A program made the position numbers and the translations under genes. Below are positions 1-4,790 of a DNA stretch of 5,023 bases, in pieces; position 1 is the first letter of the stretch; every line of letters starts with the position of its first letter. This DNA comes from Anaerolineae bacterium (GTDB lineage Bacteria; Chloroflexota; Anaerolineae; SSC4; Amarolineaceae): positions 2,676,441 through 2,681,463 of the forward strand of contig CP059258.1 in NCBI GenBank assembly GCA_013693795.1. Direction: 5' to 3'. A model generated the notes under the pieces. That model was not told the origin of the DNA and ran no database searches. It was given only the letters and a program-made list of their open reading frames with translations.

Positions 1-216
1 CCCTTCGCCACCGACTGGCTCGACACGACCGCCAGCCAGGCGGTGTTGAACTTCCAAGAGCGTACCCTGGACGATTACATTGCCGACGTACGCACCGTCC
101 TGGGACCACGCTACACGGCCGTTCGCCTCCTGCGACCCCTCATCCGCCGCCGGCTGCTCGATCAGTCGCCCTACTGGCAGCAGTCACGGCTTGCTACCCC
201 GCACCGGCCAGCGTGA
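1..216 (+). CDS. 3' end of extended SDR-type NAD-dependent epimerase/dehydratase-like protein (partial)
   Basis: The first frame is open from the window edge to TGA 214-216, giving the last 71 residues of a protein whose start lies outside. The segment contains TDWLDTTASQAVLNFQ, then ERTLDDYIADV, then a basic tail rich in Arg and Leu (VRLLRPLIRRRLLDQSPYW). A 'DW-DTT-SQ-LL-FQ' motif followed by a 'DDY' helix is typical of the C-terminal substrate-binding part of extended short-chain dehydrogenases of the NAD-dependent epimerase/dehydratase group, where it follows the Rossmann domain. The Rossmann glycine motif and the YxxxK catalytic pair are not in the window, so the substrate cannot be inferred. 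Unlike the other genes here, this stretch shows no frameshift. It is followed by a small hairpin and mobile-element debris, so it probably ends its transcription unit. Confidence 0.72.
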   Translation, partial: PFATDWLDTTASQAVLNFQERTLDDYIADVRTVLGPRYTAVRLLRPLIRRRLLDQSPYWQQSRLATPHRPA

Positions 217-223
217 CGGTCAG

Positions 224-243
224 GCCGTCTGAAACCCGACGGC
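224..243 (+). terminator. Small GC hairpin just after the epimerase stop (weak terminator candidate)
   Basis: GCCGTC (224-229) and GACGGC (238-243) form a 6-bp perfect stem with an 8-base loop, starting 8 bases after the stop codon at 216. No T-run follows (the next bases are AGCGCGGAG), so it is not a classical intrinsic terminator. Its position is the main support. Confidence 0.25.
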
Positions 244-266
244 AGCGCGGAGCTTATAAGCCAATT

Positions 267-299
267 TGACAGTGTACACGAGTCTCGTGTGCACTGTCA
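267..299. repeat. 33-bp near-perfect palindrome (16-bp arms, 1-base centre)
   Basis: The left arm TGACAGTGTACACGAG (267-282) and right arm CTCGTGTGCACTGTCA (284-299) are inverted copies separated by the single T at 283. They differ at one place (T275 against G291), which would still pair as G-U in RNA. Each arm carries the 12-mer AGTGYACACGAR (271-282 on plus, 284-295 on minus), which also forms the second palindrome at 945-968. The palindrome ends exactly where recognisable transposase coding begins (300). It may be two insertion-sequence ends lying face to face, or a protein-binding or hairpin site. The structure is certain; the role is inferred. Confidence 0.85.
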
Positions 300-956
300 G
301 CGTATGGTGAAAAATATCGCCCTTTCAGCTATGGCCTACACCTGTTGCTGGTGGTTAGTTCCAGCGGTGTAGCCACTGGCTGAACCTTGGCCGCTGGCAA
401 CATCCAGGATCACTGGCTAACCGAACTCCTTCTGAGCAGTCGCATTGGCGTTCCGCAACTCTCTGGCCCTGAGAACGCACAGGACGCTCTGCGGCTGGAG
501 CCGCCTACCGATTGGATCGGACCAACGCAGAGTTGTGGCGCCAATCGCCGCTGCCCGATTGTCGCTGATCTCGGCTACAGCGGTGAAGATTGGCATATGC
601 ATTGGGCCAAGACTACCAGGCTACGATCCTGACGCCGCCCGAGTGCGAGCGGCACAGCGCCAGAATATGGTTCTCAAGCTTACGGCAGGCCATCGAAACG
701 GCCTTCGCCAACCTGTGTGAGAGCTTCGGCCTACACTTCCCCAGGGCGCATACAACCTGGGGTTTGTTCACTCGCATCAGCGCCAAGATAGCTGCCTATG
801 ACCTTGGCATTCTGATCAATCGACATTGTGACCGCCCCGACTTGGCGTTCCAGACATTCATCTTGTGAGTCATTGAGTCTCGGAACCAATATGCATCAAG
901 CGTTTAGGTTGATAACTTGCGGCAAATTAGACGGCTGCGCCAGGTTCGTGTACACT
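271..956 (+). mobile_element. Decayed insertion sequence bounded by 11-bp inverted repeats
   Basis: AGTGTACACGA at 271-281 is matched by its exact reverse complement TCGTGTACACT at 946-956, and the transposase remnant lies between them in one orientation. The 686-bp span is shorter than a working IS of this kind, in keeping with the missing transposase N-terminus. Beyond the first 11 bases the two ends match only patchily, and I see no target-site duplication outside them (ending TTGAC on the left, starting AGGGC on the right). The boundaries are therefore a proposal; the transposase remnant is the firmer evidence. The alternative is that the repeats are unrelated regulatory palindromes that happen to flank the remnant. 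Confidence 0.45.
300..868 (+). pseudogene. 5'-truncated, frameshifted DDE transposase remnant (IS982-like)
   Basis: Two frames together give about 190 residues of a DDE transposase. Frame 3 (300 to about 590) reads RPFSYGLHLLLVVS, a typical beta-strand of the catalytic core. An in-frame TGA follows at 381-383, where family members usually have Trp (G-W-TLA context), then PIVADLGYSGEDW with a likely catalytic Asp at 567-569. One missing base near 591-611 moves the reading to frame 2, which continues DYQATILTPP, RQAIETAFANL with the likely catalytic Glu at 695-697, then TRISAKIAAYDLGILINR and RPDLAFQTFIL before TGA 866-868. The 'RQ-IE--F--L ... K--A--L---IN' ending resembles the IS982 family and related DDE_Tnp_1 proteins. 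The first catalytic Asp and about 100 N-terminal residues are absent: coding stops abruptly at the palindrome ending at 299. The TGA, the frameshift and the truncation make it non-functional as written, though the shift could be a sequence error. Confidence 0.72.
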
Positions 957-968
957 AGGGCACACGAA
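945..968. repeat. 24-bp palindrome related to the one at 267-299
   Basis: TTCGTGTACACT (945-956) is followed directly by AGGGCACACGAA (957-968). The second half matches the reverse complement of the first at 10 of 12 positions, and the outer 7 bases are perfect. Both halves are versions of the 12-mer found in the 267-299 palindrome, but here they point away from each other, whereas there they face each other. It lies in the otherwise empty stretch 869-1063, where I found no convincing gene. It could be the right end of the decayed IS abutting another end, or an operator upstream of the next genes. Confidence 0.7.
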
Positions 969-1063
969 GCACTGCGCCTTTGGCCGACACGGTACTGCTC
1001 GAACTGACAGTGCGCCGCGTGGGCTGAAAAGATGGCGCAGCTCTTACGGAGGCCAGCATTCCA

Positions 1064-1195
1064 ATGGAACCCAATGCCTGCCTGGCTATCCAGACACCTC
1101 ACGATACCTGGTTAGTACCCGCACAGCAGGGCCGCGGCCCGGTCTGCGTGGCCAAATGCCCCGCGGTACACCACGGCACGGAGCGGCTGCGATGA
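1064..1195 (+). CDS. Possible 43-residue small ORF with strong ribosome binding site
   Basis: ATG at 1064 follows GGAGG (1048-1052) with an 11-base gap, and the frame stays open for 43 codons to TGA 1193-1195. The product starts MEPNACLAIQTPHDTW and ends AVHHGTERLR. It has three cysteines (residues 6, 32 and 36), no clear membrane segment and no family I recognise. Its stop overlaps an ATG at 1192 (ATGA), the usual form of translational coupling, and the TPR gene starts at or just after this point. It could be a leader peptide or small partner, the frameshifted N-terminus of a longer protein, or chance. The Shine-Dalgarno sequence and the ATGA overlap are seen; a function is not. Confidence 0.3.
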   Translation: MEPNACLAIQTPHDTWLVPAQQGRGPVCVAKCPAVHHGTERLR

Positions 1196-1210
1196 CGCCC
1201 GATAGAGCCG

Positions 1211-2047
1211 ATGAACCCACGGGGCGATGCGAGCGGGGTAGCCACACCCGAAACTACGGCCAGTACTGGCCTGGGCCAGACTGATGAGACGCCTTCCCCG
1301 ACCAGTCACACGCCCACGACGCCGGCTGCCGCAGACCATATCCTGACCGGCCTGCTCAAAGTGGCCAGTATCTTTGCCCCGTTAGTGGGCCAGGAAGCCA
1401 AACCGGTCGAGGACACACCCGGGAGCGGCGCGCGCCTGGCCGCGCTGATGGGCGCCATCGGCATCCTGCTGGCGGTCTTGCAGCTGATCGTGGGCGCTTT
1501 CGACCTGATCTCCCGACCCGCAGCGCTGCTGGGCAAATACCTGCCCTACGTGATCGTGGTACTGCTGGTGGGCGGCGCGTTCCTCTCCCTGCGTGTACTC
1601 CTGCGCACTCCCTCACAACGGCGGCGGCGCCAGGCCGGCGCGCTGCTGGTCACGATTGTCCTGGTGGGCTTGACCTGGGGTGGATTCACGCTGTATAACC
1701 AGCTGCGCCCGCCGCACGGCTTCCTGGTGCTCGTCGCCGATTTCGATGGCGCCAACGCCACGCGTAAGGGCGATTTTGCCGGCCGCATTGGCGCCGAGCT
1801 GACCCGTGAGCTGGTGACCCTCGGTGATACCGTGAGCGTCGAGCGCACGTTGGAAACTTATGCCGACGCCCAGGCCGCGCAGTCCGCCGGCGCAGCCGCA
1901 AGGCCGGCATGGTCATCTGGGGCGCTTACGACGATTTTGGCGTCACGCCGCACATCGAGCTGCTGCGCCAACCGTCCTTCGCCGCGCCGGCCTGGCTGCC
2001 CCAACTCGTACGCGCAGCCTTGCGGCGACTGCCGAAGCCGCCTCTGA
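1211..2047 (+). CDS. TPR gene, piece 1: N-tail, three membrane segments, start of extracytoplasmic domain
   Basis: This open frame encodes 278 residues, but only about the first 230 are authentic. Residues 1-70 are rich in Thr, Pro and Ala (SPTSHTPTTPAAADH). Membrane segments are LAALMGAIGILLAVLQLIVG, YVIVVLLVGGAFLSL and ALLVTIVLVGLTWGGF. After TM3 comes HGFLVLVADFDGANATRKGD and GRIGAELTRELVTLGDTVSV, a beta-strand plus helix pattern. Around 1880-1900 the frame slips: the last 45 or so residues here (from ARPAW) are Ser/Arg/Cys-rich and wrong, while frame 1 from 1897 reads KAGMVIWGAYDDFGVTPHIE. Frame 3 then covers about 2034-2090 (EAASDAAPSLMSDVSHLTRG) before frame 2 resumes. The start at ATG 1211 has no strong Shine-Dalgarno sequence; ATG 1192 has GGAG at 1180-1183 and a suitable gap, but needs one more frame correction. 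Confidence 0.65.
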   Translation: MNPRGDASGVATPETTASTGLGQTDETPSPTSHTPTTPAAADHILTGLLKVASIFAPLVGQEAKPVEDTPGSGARLAALMGAIGILLAVLQLIVGAFDLISRPAALLGKYLPYVIVVLLVGGAFLSLRVLLRTPSQRRRRQAGALLVTIVLVGLTWGGFTLYNQLRPPHGFLVLVADFDGANATRKGDFAGRIGAELTRELVTLGDTVSVERTLETYADAQAAQSAGAAARPAWSSGALTTILASRRTSSCCANRPSPRRPGCPNSYAQPCGDCRSRL

Positions 2048-2143
2048 CGCCGCACCATCCCTGATGAGCGATGTCTCCCACCTGACACGGGGCCCATTGA
2101 GACCACGGACCTGGATCTGTTCGCTGCGCACGGCTCGGAGCAG

Positions 2144-2437
2144 ATGACCTACGTCGTTTCAGCGGTTCTGGCGACGGGCCTGTACGCCGATGGCCGCTAC
2201 GCTGACGCACTCGCGCTCTACGACAAGGCCCTGGCCAATGCCCAGGCGAGTGGCGCCGCCGTGAGCGGCCTGGCGCAGGTTACCTTTCAGCGCGCCATGG
2301 TCGAATACGCCCTGGGTCGGACCGATCAGGTGGCCGCCGACCTGGAGAAGGCCGTGGCTATCGACCCCGACCTGTTTGCCGCGCACTACAACCTGGCCAT
2401 TTTTACGCCAACACCTGCACCGTGCCCGATGCCCTGA
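2144..2437 (+). CDS. TPR gene, piece 2: first TPR units
   Basis: The same protein in frame 2. Authentic coding begins upstream of the ATG, near 2093 (PIETTDLDLFAAHGSEQ), so 2144 is an internal methionine and not a real start. The piece holds two clear TPR units, YADGRYADALALYDKAL and YALGRTDQVAADLEKAVAI, followed by the start of a third (LFAAHYNLAIF). At the T-run 2401-2404 one base appears to be missing: frame 1 continues FYANTCTVPDALTRAIRE and ETAVRLQPD to about 2484, while this frame ends with an unrelated Pro-rich tail at 2437. Confidence 0.6.
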   Translation: MTYVVSAVLATGLYADGRYADALALYDKALANAQASGAAVSGLAQVTFQRAMVEYALGRTDQVAADLEKAVAIDPDLFAAHYNLAIFTPTPAPCPMP

Positions 2438-2503
2438 CACGCGCCATCCGCGAGGCCGAGACTGCTGTGCGCCTGCAGCCGGACCGCGGCGGCGCTCCGC
2501 CTG

Positions 2504-3139
2504 TTGGGCAGCCTGTATCAGCAGGCAGAGCGCAACACAGAGGCTTTGAACGCCCTGCAAACTGCTCTGGCGCACGATAATCAGGACCCAGTCACCTACC
2601 AGGCGCTGGCCGCGGTGTACAACGCGCTGGGCGACGAGCCGGCGGCGGCCCAGGCCAGCCGGCAGGCGGTGAGCCTGTATCAAGCCGCGCTCAGCGCAGC
2701 ACCGGGTGATGCCTACACCACACAGCTGGCCCTGGGCGATGCCTACGTTGGTGCTGGCCAGTACGACCAGGCCATCGTTGCCTACCAGGCGGCGGCGGCT
2801 TTGCAGCCCACGGCGGCTGCACCGCAGCGCGGTCTGGGCAACGCCTACTACTGGCAGGGCCATCTGGACCAGGCCACGGCCGCCTACCAGCATGCGGCCA
2901 CGCTGGCCCCGGACCCCAATGCACCGCTGCTAACCGGCCTGGTGCAGGCGCAGCAGGGCAAGGTCGACGACGCCATCGTGTCGCAGCAGACAGCCGCCCG
3001 GTTGGCGAGCCAGACCCGGCGCCGTACCTGTTGTTGGGCGGGCTGTACTTCCAGCAGGATGACTACGCCCAGGCCGCGACGGCTTACAGCACGGCGCTGG
3101 ACATCAACCCAAACAACGCCGATGCCTGGTACGTGCTGA
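2504..3139 (+). CDS. TPR gene, piece 3: central TPR units
   Basis: Frame 2 coding is authentic from about 2486 (AAALRLLGSLYQQAERN) to about 3004. The TTG at 2504 is internal to a TPR helix and is not a plausible start. Units include GSLYQQAERNTEALNALQTA, AAVYNALGDEPAAAQASRQA, GDAYVGAGQYDQAIVAYQAA, GNAYYWQGHLDQATAAYQHA and GLVQAQQGKVDDAIVSQQTA. The unit after GDEPAAAQ is longer than usual (extra SLYQAALSAAPGD). Near 3005 one G seems to be missing: AARLA should continue as EPDPAPYLLLGGLYFQQ in frame 1. The last 45 or so residues of this frame (from TRRRTCC) are not part of the protein. Confidence 0.62.
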   Translation: MGSLYQQAERNTEALNALQTALAHDNQDPVTYQALAAVYNALGDEPAAAQASRQAVSLYQAALSAAPGDAYTTQLALGDAYVGAGQYDQAIVAYQAAAALQPTAAAPQRGLGNAYYWQGHLDQATAAYQHAATLAPDPNAPLLTGLVQAQQGKVDDAIVSQQTAARLASQTRRRTCCWAGCTSSRMTTPRPRRLTARRWTSTQTTPMPGTC

Positions 3140-3768
3140 GCAGCCTGCGTTATTTGCAGGACGACCTGGCCGGCGCGGCCGCCGCGGCCCAGAGGGCCGT
3201 CGACCTCCAGCCCGACCTGGTCGAAGCCCAGCGTGTACTCGCCACCGCACGTTATCACGCGGGCGACGCGGCCGCGGCCCTGCCGGCCGCGCAGGCATTG
3301 GCTCGCCTGGAACCGCAGGACGCCGCCAGCCAGTCTCTGTTGGGTGACATCTACTTCAACCTGCAACAGTGGGACGCGGCCGCCCAGGCTTACACCGCGG
3401 CGTTGGCGCTGAAGGACGATACCAGCACGCACGTGGTCCTGGGTATGGCGGAATTGCAGCTGGGTCAGTTCGGCGCGGCGGCCGAGCAGTTCCGTACCGC
3501 CGTGACTCAGGAGCCGGGCAATGCACTGGCCTGGCAGAGCCTGGGTGGCGTTTATGTGCACCAGAACAGACTGACCGACGCGGTCAGTGCGTACCAGAGG
3601 GCATTGTCTATCACTGAGACCGCGTTGGCGCATGAACAATTGGCCAGCGTGTACGTCCAGCTGGGTGACATCGACCAGGCCATCAGCCACTACCAACGGG
3701 CCGTGGCCCTCGACCCTTCGCCGGCGGACCCGGGTTCGCCTGGGCGGACTCTATGCCAGCCAGGGTGA
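3031..3768 (+). CDS. TPR gene, piece 4: central TPR units, longest uninterrupted stretch
   Basis: Frame 1 is authentic from about 3007 to 3732, giving about 240 residues with no frameshift. It contains seven regular 34-residue TPR units, for example GGLYFQQDDYAQAATAYSTA, SSLRYLQDDLAGAAAAAQRA, GDIYFNLQQWDAAAQAYTAA, GMAELQLGQFGAAAEQFRTA, GGVYVHQNRLTDAVSAYQRA and ASVYVQLGDIDQAISHYQRA. The canonical TPR positions are well kept (Gly at 8, Ala at 20 and 27, Pro near 32), which argues for selection at protein level until recently. TTG 3031 is only where the frame happens to allow a start. After LDPSPADP near 3733 the frame breaks, and frame 2 continues VRLGGLYASQGDLAAAE. Confidence 0.65.
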   Translation: MLGGLYFQQDDYAQAATAYSTALDINPNNADAWYVLSSLRYLQDDLAGAAAAAQRAVDLQPDLVEAQRVLATARYHAGDAAAALPAAQALARLEPQDAASQSLLGDIYFNLQQWDAAAQAYTAALALKDDTSTHVVLGMAELQLGQFGAAAEQFRTAVTQEPGNALAWQSLGGVYVHQNRLTDAVSAYQRALSITETALAHEQLASVYVQLGDIDQAISHYQRAVALDPSPADPGSPGRTLCQPG

Positions 3769-4255
3769 TCTGGCAGCCGCCGAAACCGCTTTTCAGGCGG
3801 CGTTGAATACTGACCCGAACAACGCCGATGCCTACGCTGGGCTGGCCAATGCCGCCTATCGTCAGTGCCGCATCAGCACGGCCGTGCAGTCGATGGGGCA
3901 GGCCGCGGCGCGGCGCCCCTGTATCGCAGGCCCTGGCGGCGCTCTACGATGCGCGCGCACCAGCGACGCGGACACGTTGATCGCCGACCTCGACCAGGCG
4001 CCGGCCGAGGACGTCTTTGCTCACCTGGCCGTGGGCGACTATCACCTCCGGCGCGACGACCTGGATGCCGCCACTCGCACGTACCAGCAGGTTCTGGATG
4101 CCGGCCACGCCGCCGGGCCTGGTAACTTCACTGATTCACAGCACACTCGGCCAGATCGACGTCTTGCAGGGGCGGTTATTCGTTGCGGGTGGTGCGTTCG
4201 AGCAGGCGTTGGCGGCCTATTCGGCCAACTTCGACGCCCAGGTGGGGTTGGGTGA
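3587..4255 (+). CDS. TPR gene, piece 5: TPR units 16-19 approximately
   Basis: The open frame spans 3587-4255, but only 3734 to about 4106 belongs to the protein; the first 49 codons are out of frame with the real reading of piece 4. Authentic units are GGLYASQGDLAAAETAFQAA, ANAAYRQCRISTAVQSMGQA and GDYHLRRDDLDAATRTYQQV. Between about 3908 and 3955 the sense reading probably moves to frame 3 (PVSQALAALYDARA) and back, two indels that nearly cancel. This replaces the odd ARRPCIAGPGGALRCART of frame 2 with a normal TPR helix. Near 4108 the reading passes to frame 3 (PPGLVTSLIHSTLGQI), so the tail of this frame up to 4255 is spurious. Confidence 0.5.
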   Translation: MRTRGHCLSLRPRWRMNNWPACTSSWVTSTRPSATTNGPWPSTLRRRTRVRLGGLYASQGDLAAAETAFQAALNTDPNNADAYAGLANAAYRQCRISTAVQSMGQAAARRPCIAGPGGALRCARTSDADTLIADLDQAPAEDVFAHLAVGDYHLRRDDLDAATRTYQQVLDAGHAAGPGNFTDSQHTRPDRRLAGAVIRCGWCVRAGVGGLFGQLRRPGGVG

Positions 4256-4565
4256 TCTGGCCCTGCGCAGCGGCGAGGCCGCCCAGGCCCTCGCCGCCTA
4301 CGACGCGGCCCAGCCCATGCTGGCGCAGTACTACGCCGGCCAACCGGCCGAAAACGCGTCACTGGCGGCTGTAATGCTGCACGTGCGGCGCGGTATCGCC
4401 CTGGCCCGGCAGGGTGATGTCACGGCGGCCGCGGCCGCCCGCGATCAGGCCCTGGCATTGGCCGAGGCCGCCGCCACCCTGACGCCGCGCGCCCTCGCGC
4501 AGTTCGCCCTCGGCGCGGCCCATCTGGCACGCGGCGAAACCAAGGCCGCCGAGACCGCCTTCTGA
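4017..4565 (+). CDS. TPR gene, piece 6: C-terminal TPR units
   Basis: Frame 3 is authentic from about 4110 to 4562. It reads LIHSTLGQIDVLQGRLFVAG, then FEQALAAYSANFDAQVGLGD, LRSGEAAQALAAYDAAQPML, HVRRGIALARQGDVTAAAAA and GAAHLARGETKAAETAF. These are looser, more Ala-rich TPR units than those in the centre, with a longer linker (QYYAGQPAENASLAAV). The first 30 or so codons of the open frame lie out of register with piece 5 and are not real. The TGA at 4563-4565 looks spurious: without the T at 4563 the frame runs ERAAECDQSLLLVRNRLEKG, a normal TPR helix B, and a further missing C near 4622 brings it to TAG 4647-4649. Confidence 0.62.
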   Translation: MLTWPWATITSGATTWMPPLARTSRFWMPATPPGLVTSLIHSTLGQIDVLQGRLFVAGGAFEQALAAYSANFDAQVGLGDLALRSGEAAQALAAYDAAQPMLAQYYAGQPAENASLAAVMLHVRRGIALARQGDVTAAAAARDQALALAEAAATLTPRALAQFALGAAHLARGETKAAETAF

Positions 4566-4660
4566 ACGGGCCGCCGAATGTGATCAGTCGCTGCTGCTGG
4601 TGCGTAACCGGTTGGAGAAGGGCTGGCCAGCCTGCGGGGCGGAGAATAGGCGGACAGGGC

Positions 4661-4768
4661 CTATGCGCCGAGCACGAAATCCTGGTACGTGTCGGGTGTC
4701 ATCACGGCGAAAGCCGCGTCGGGATAGGTATTGGCCCAGCTTTTGGGCGGGTATGTTGGTCCGTGTTA
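4661..4768 (-). pseudogene. Possible C-terminal remnant of an unknown minus-strand gene
   Basis: On the minus strand, between an in-frame TAA (4766-4768) and a TAG (4661-4663), 34 codons read HGPTYPPKSWANTYPDAAF followed by AVMTPDTYQDFVLGA. The composition is protein-like and unlike the Arg/Ser-rich shadow frames elsewhere in the window. There is no usable start upstream on the minus strand, because the region to the right is the oppositely oriented methyltransferase gene. It could be the leftover end of a deleted gene, a frameshifted small gene, or chance. I do not recognise the family. Confidence 0.25.
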
Positions 4769-4780
4769 CAACCATACGCC

Positions 4781-4785
4781 AGGAG
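4781..4785 (+). promoter_or_regulatory. Ribosome binding site deciding the GTG start of the methyltransferase gene
   Basis: AGGAG lies 5 bases before GTG 4791. It is the best Shine-Dalgarno match near this gene and favours the GTG over later codons in the same frame. Confidence 0.6.
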
Positions 4786-4790
4786 CCACT

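Larger units (their letters stand above)
1211..4649 (+). pseudogene. Large membrane-anchored TPR-repeat protein, whole gene with multiple frameshifts
   Basis: Joining the conserved pieces gives one protein of about 1,150 residues. It has a Pro/Thr-rich N-tail (about 1-70), three membrane segments (about 75-97, 111-130, 142-162), a small alpha/beta-like region (about 170-280) and then 20 or more TPR units of about 34 residues to the end. Typical units are YADGRYADALALYDKAL, GQYDQAIVAYQAAAALQP and GDIDQAISHYQRAVALDP. The strongly basic loop RTPSQRRRR between TM2 and TM3 suggests that loop is cytoplasmic, so the TPR solenoid should be extracytoplasmic. TPR arrays bind other proteins; no enzyme motif is visible. 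The frame changes near 1880-1900, 2030, 2090, 2402, 2485, 3005, 3733, 3910, 3953, 4108, 4563 and 4622. Removing the last two gives LLLVRNRLEKG followed by LASLRGGE and TAG 4647-4649. An alternative start is ATG 1192. Sequencing error is the likeliest cause of the breaks, true decay the alternative. Confidence 0.8.

Noticed and set aside
224..233. GCCGTCTGAA, identical to the Neisseria DNA uptake 10-mer
   Set aside because: It is a single copy, its mate at 238-243 is only GACGGC and lacks the TTCA part, and nothing else here looks neisserial. A chance match in about 5 kb is quite possible.
927..956. TTAGAC / TACACT as a promoter overlapping the 945-968 palindrome
   Set aside because: The -35 box matches at only two positions and the -10 falls inside what is better explained as a repeat end.
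896..1339. Minus-strand open frames 896-1102 and 1112-1339 in the gap before the TPR gene
   Set aside because: No recognisable family, no good ribosome binding site, and one runs into the start of the TPR gene. The composition looks like chance translation.
2159..3696. Long minus-strand open frames (2159-2893 and 2884-3696) opposite the TPR gene
   Set aside because: Their products are Gly/Arg/Gln-rich with no domain pattern. They are shadows of GC-rich codons on the plus strand, which carries clear TPR periodicity.
3112..3833. 16-bp direct repeat AACAACGCCGATGCCT at 3112-3127 and 3818-3833
   Set aside because: Both copies encode the same NNADA turn between TPR units, so it is ordinary internal protein repetition, not a mobile or recombination site.
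2088..4622. Programmed ribosomal frameshifting as an explanation for the many frame changes
   Set aside because: The changes are too many, go in both directions, lack a common slippery motif, and also occur in the unrelated downstream gene.
4743..4772. TTGGGC then TACAAC with an 18-base gap as a promoter for the methyltransferase gene
   Set aside because: Only three of six and four of six consensus matches in a GC-rich genome of uncertain sigma-factor preference. Too weak to list.
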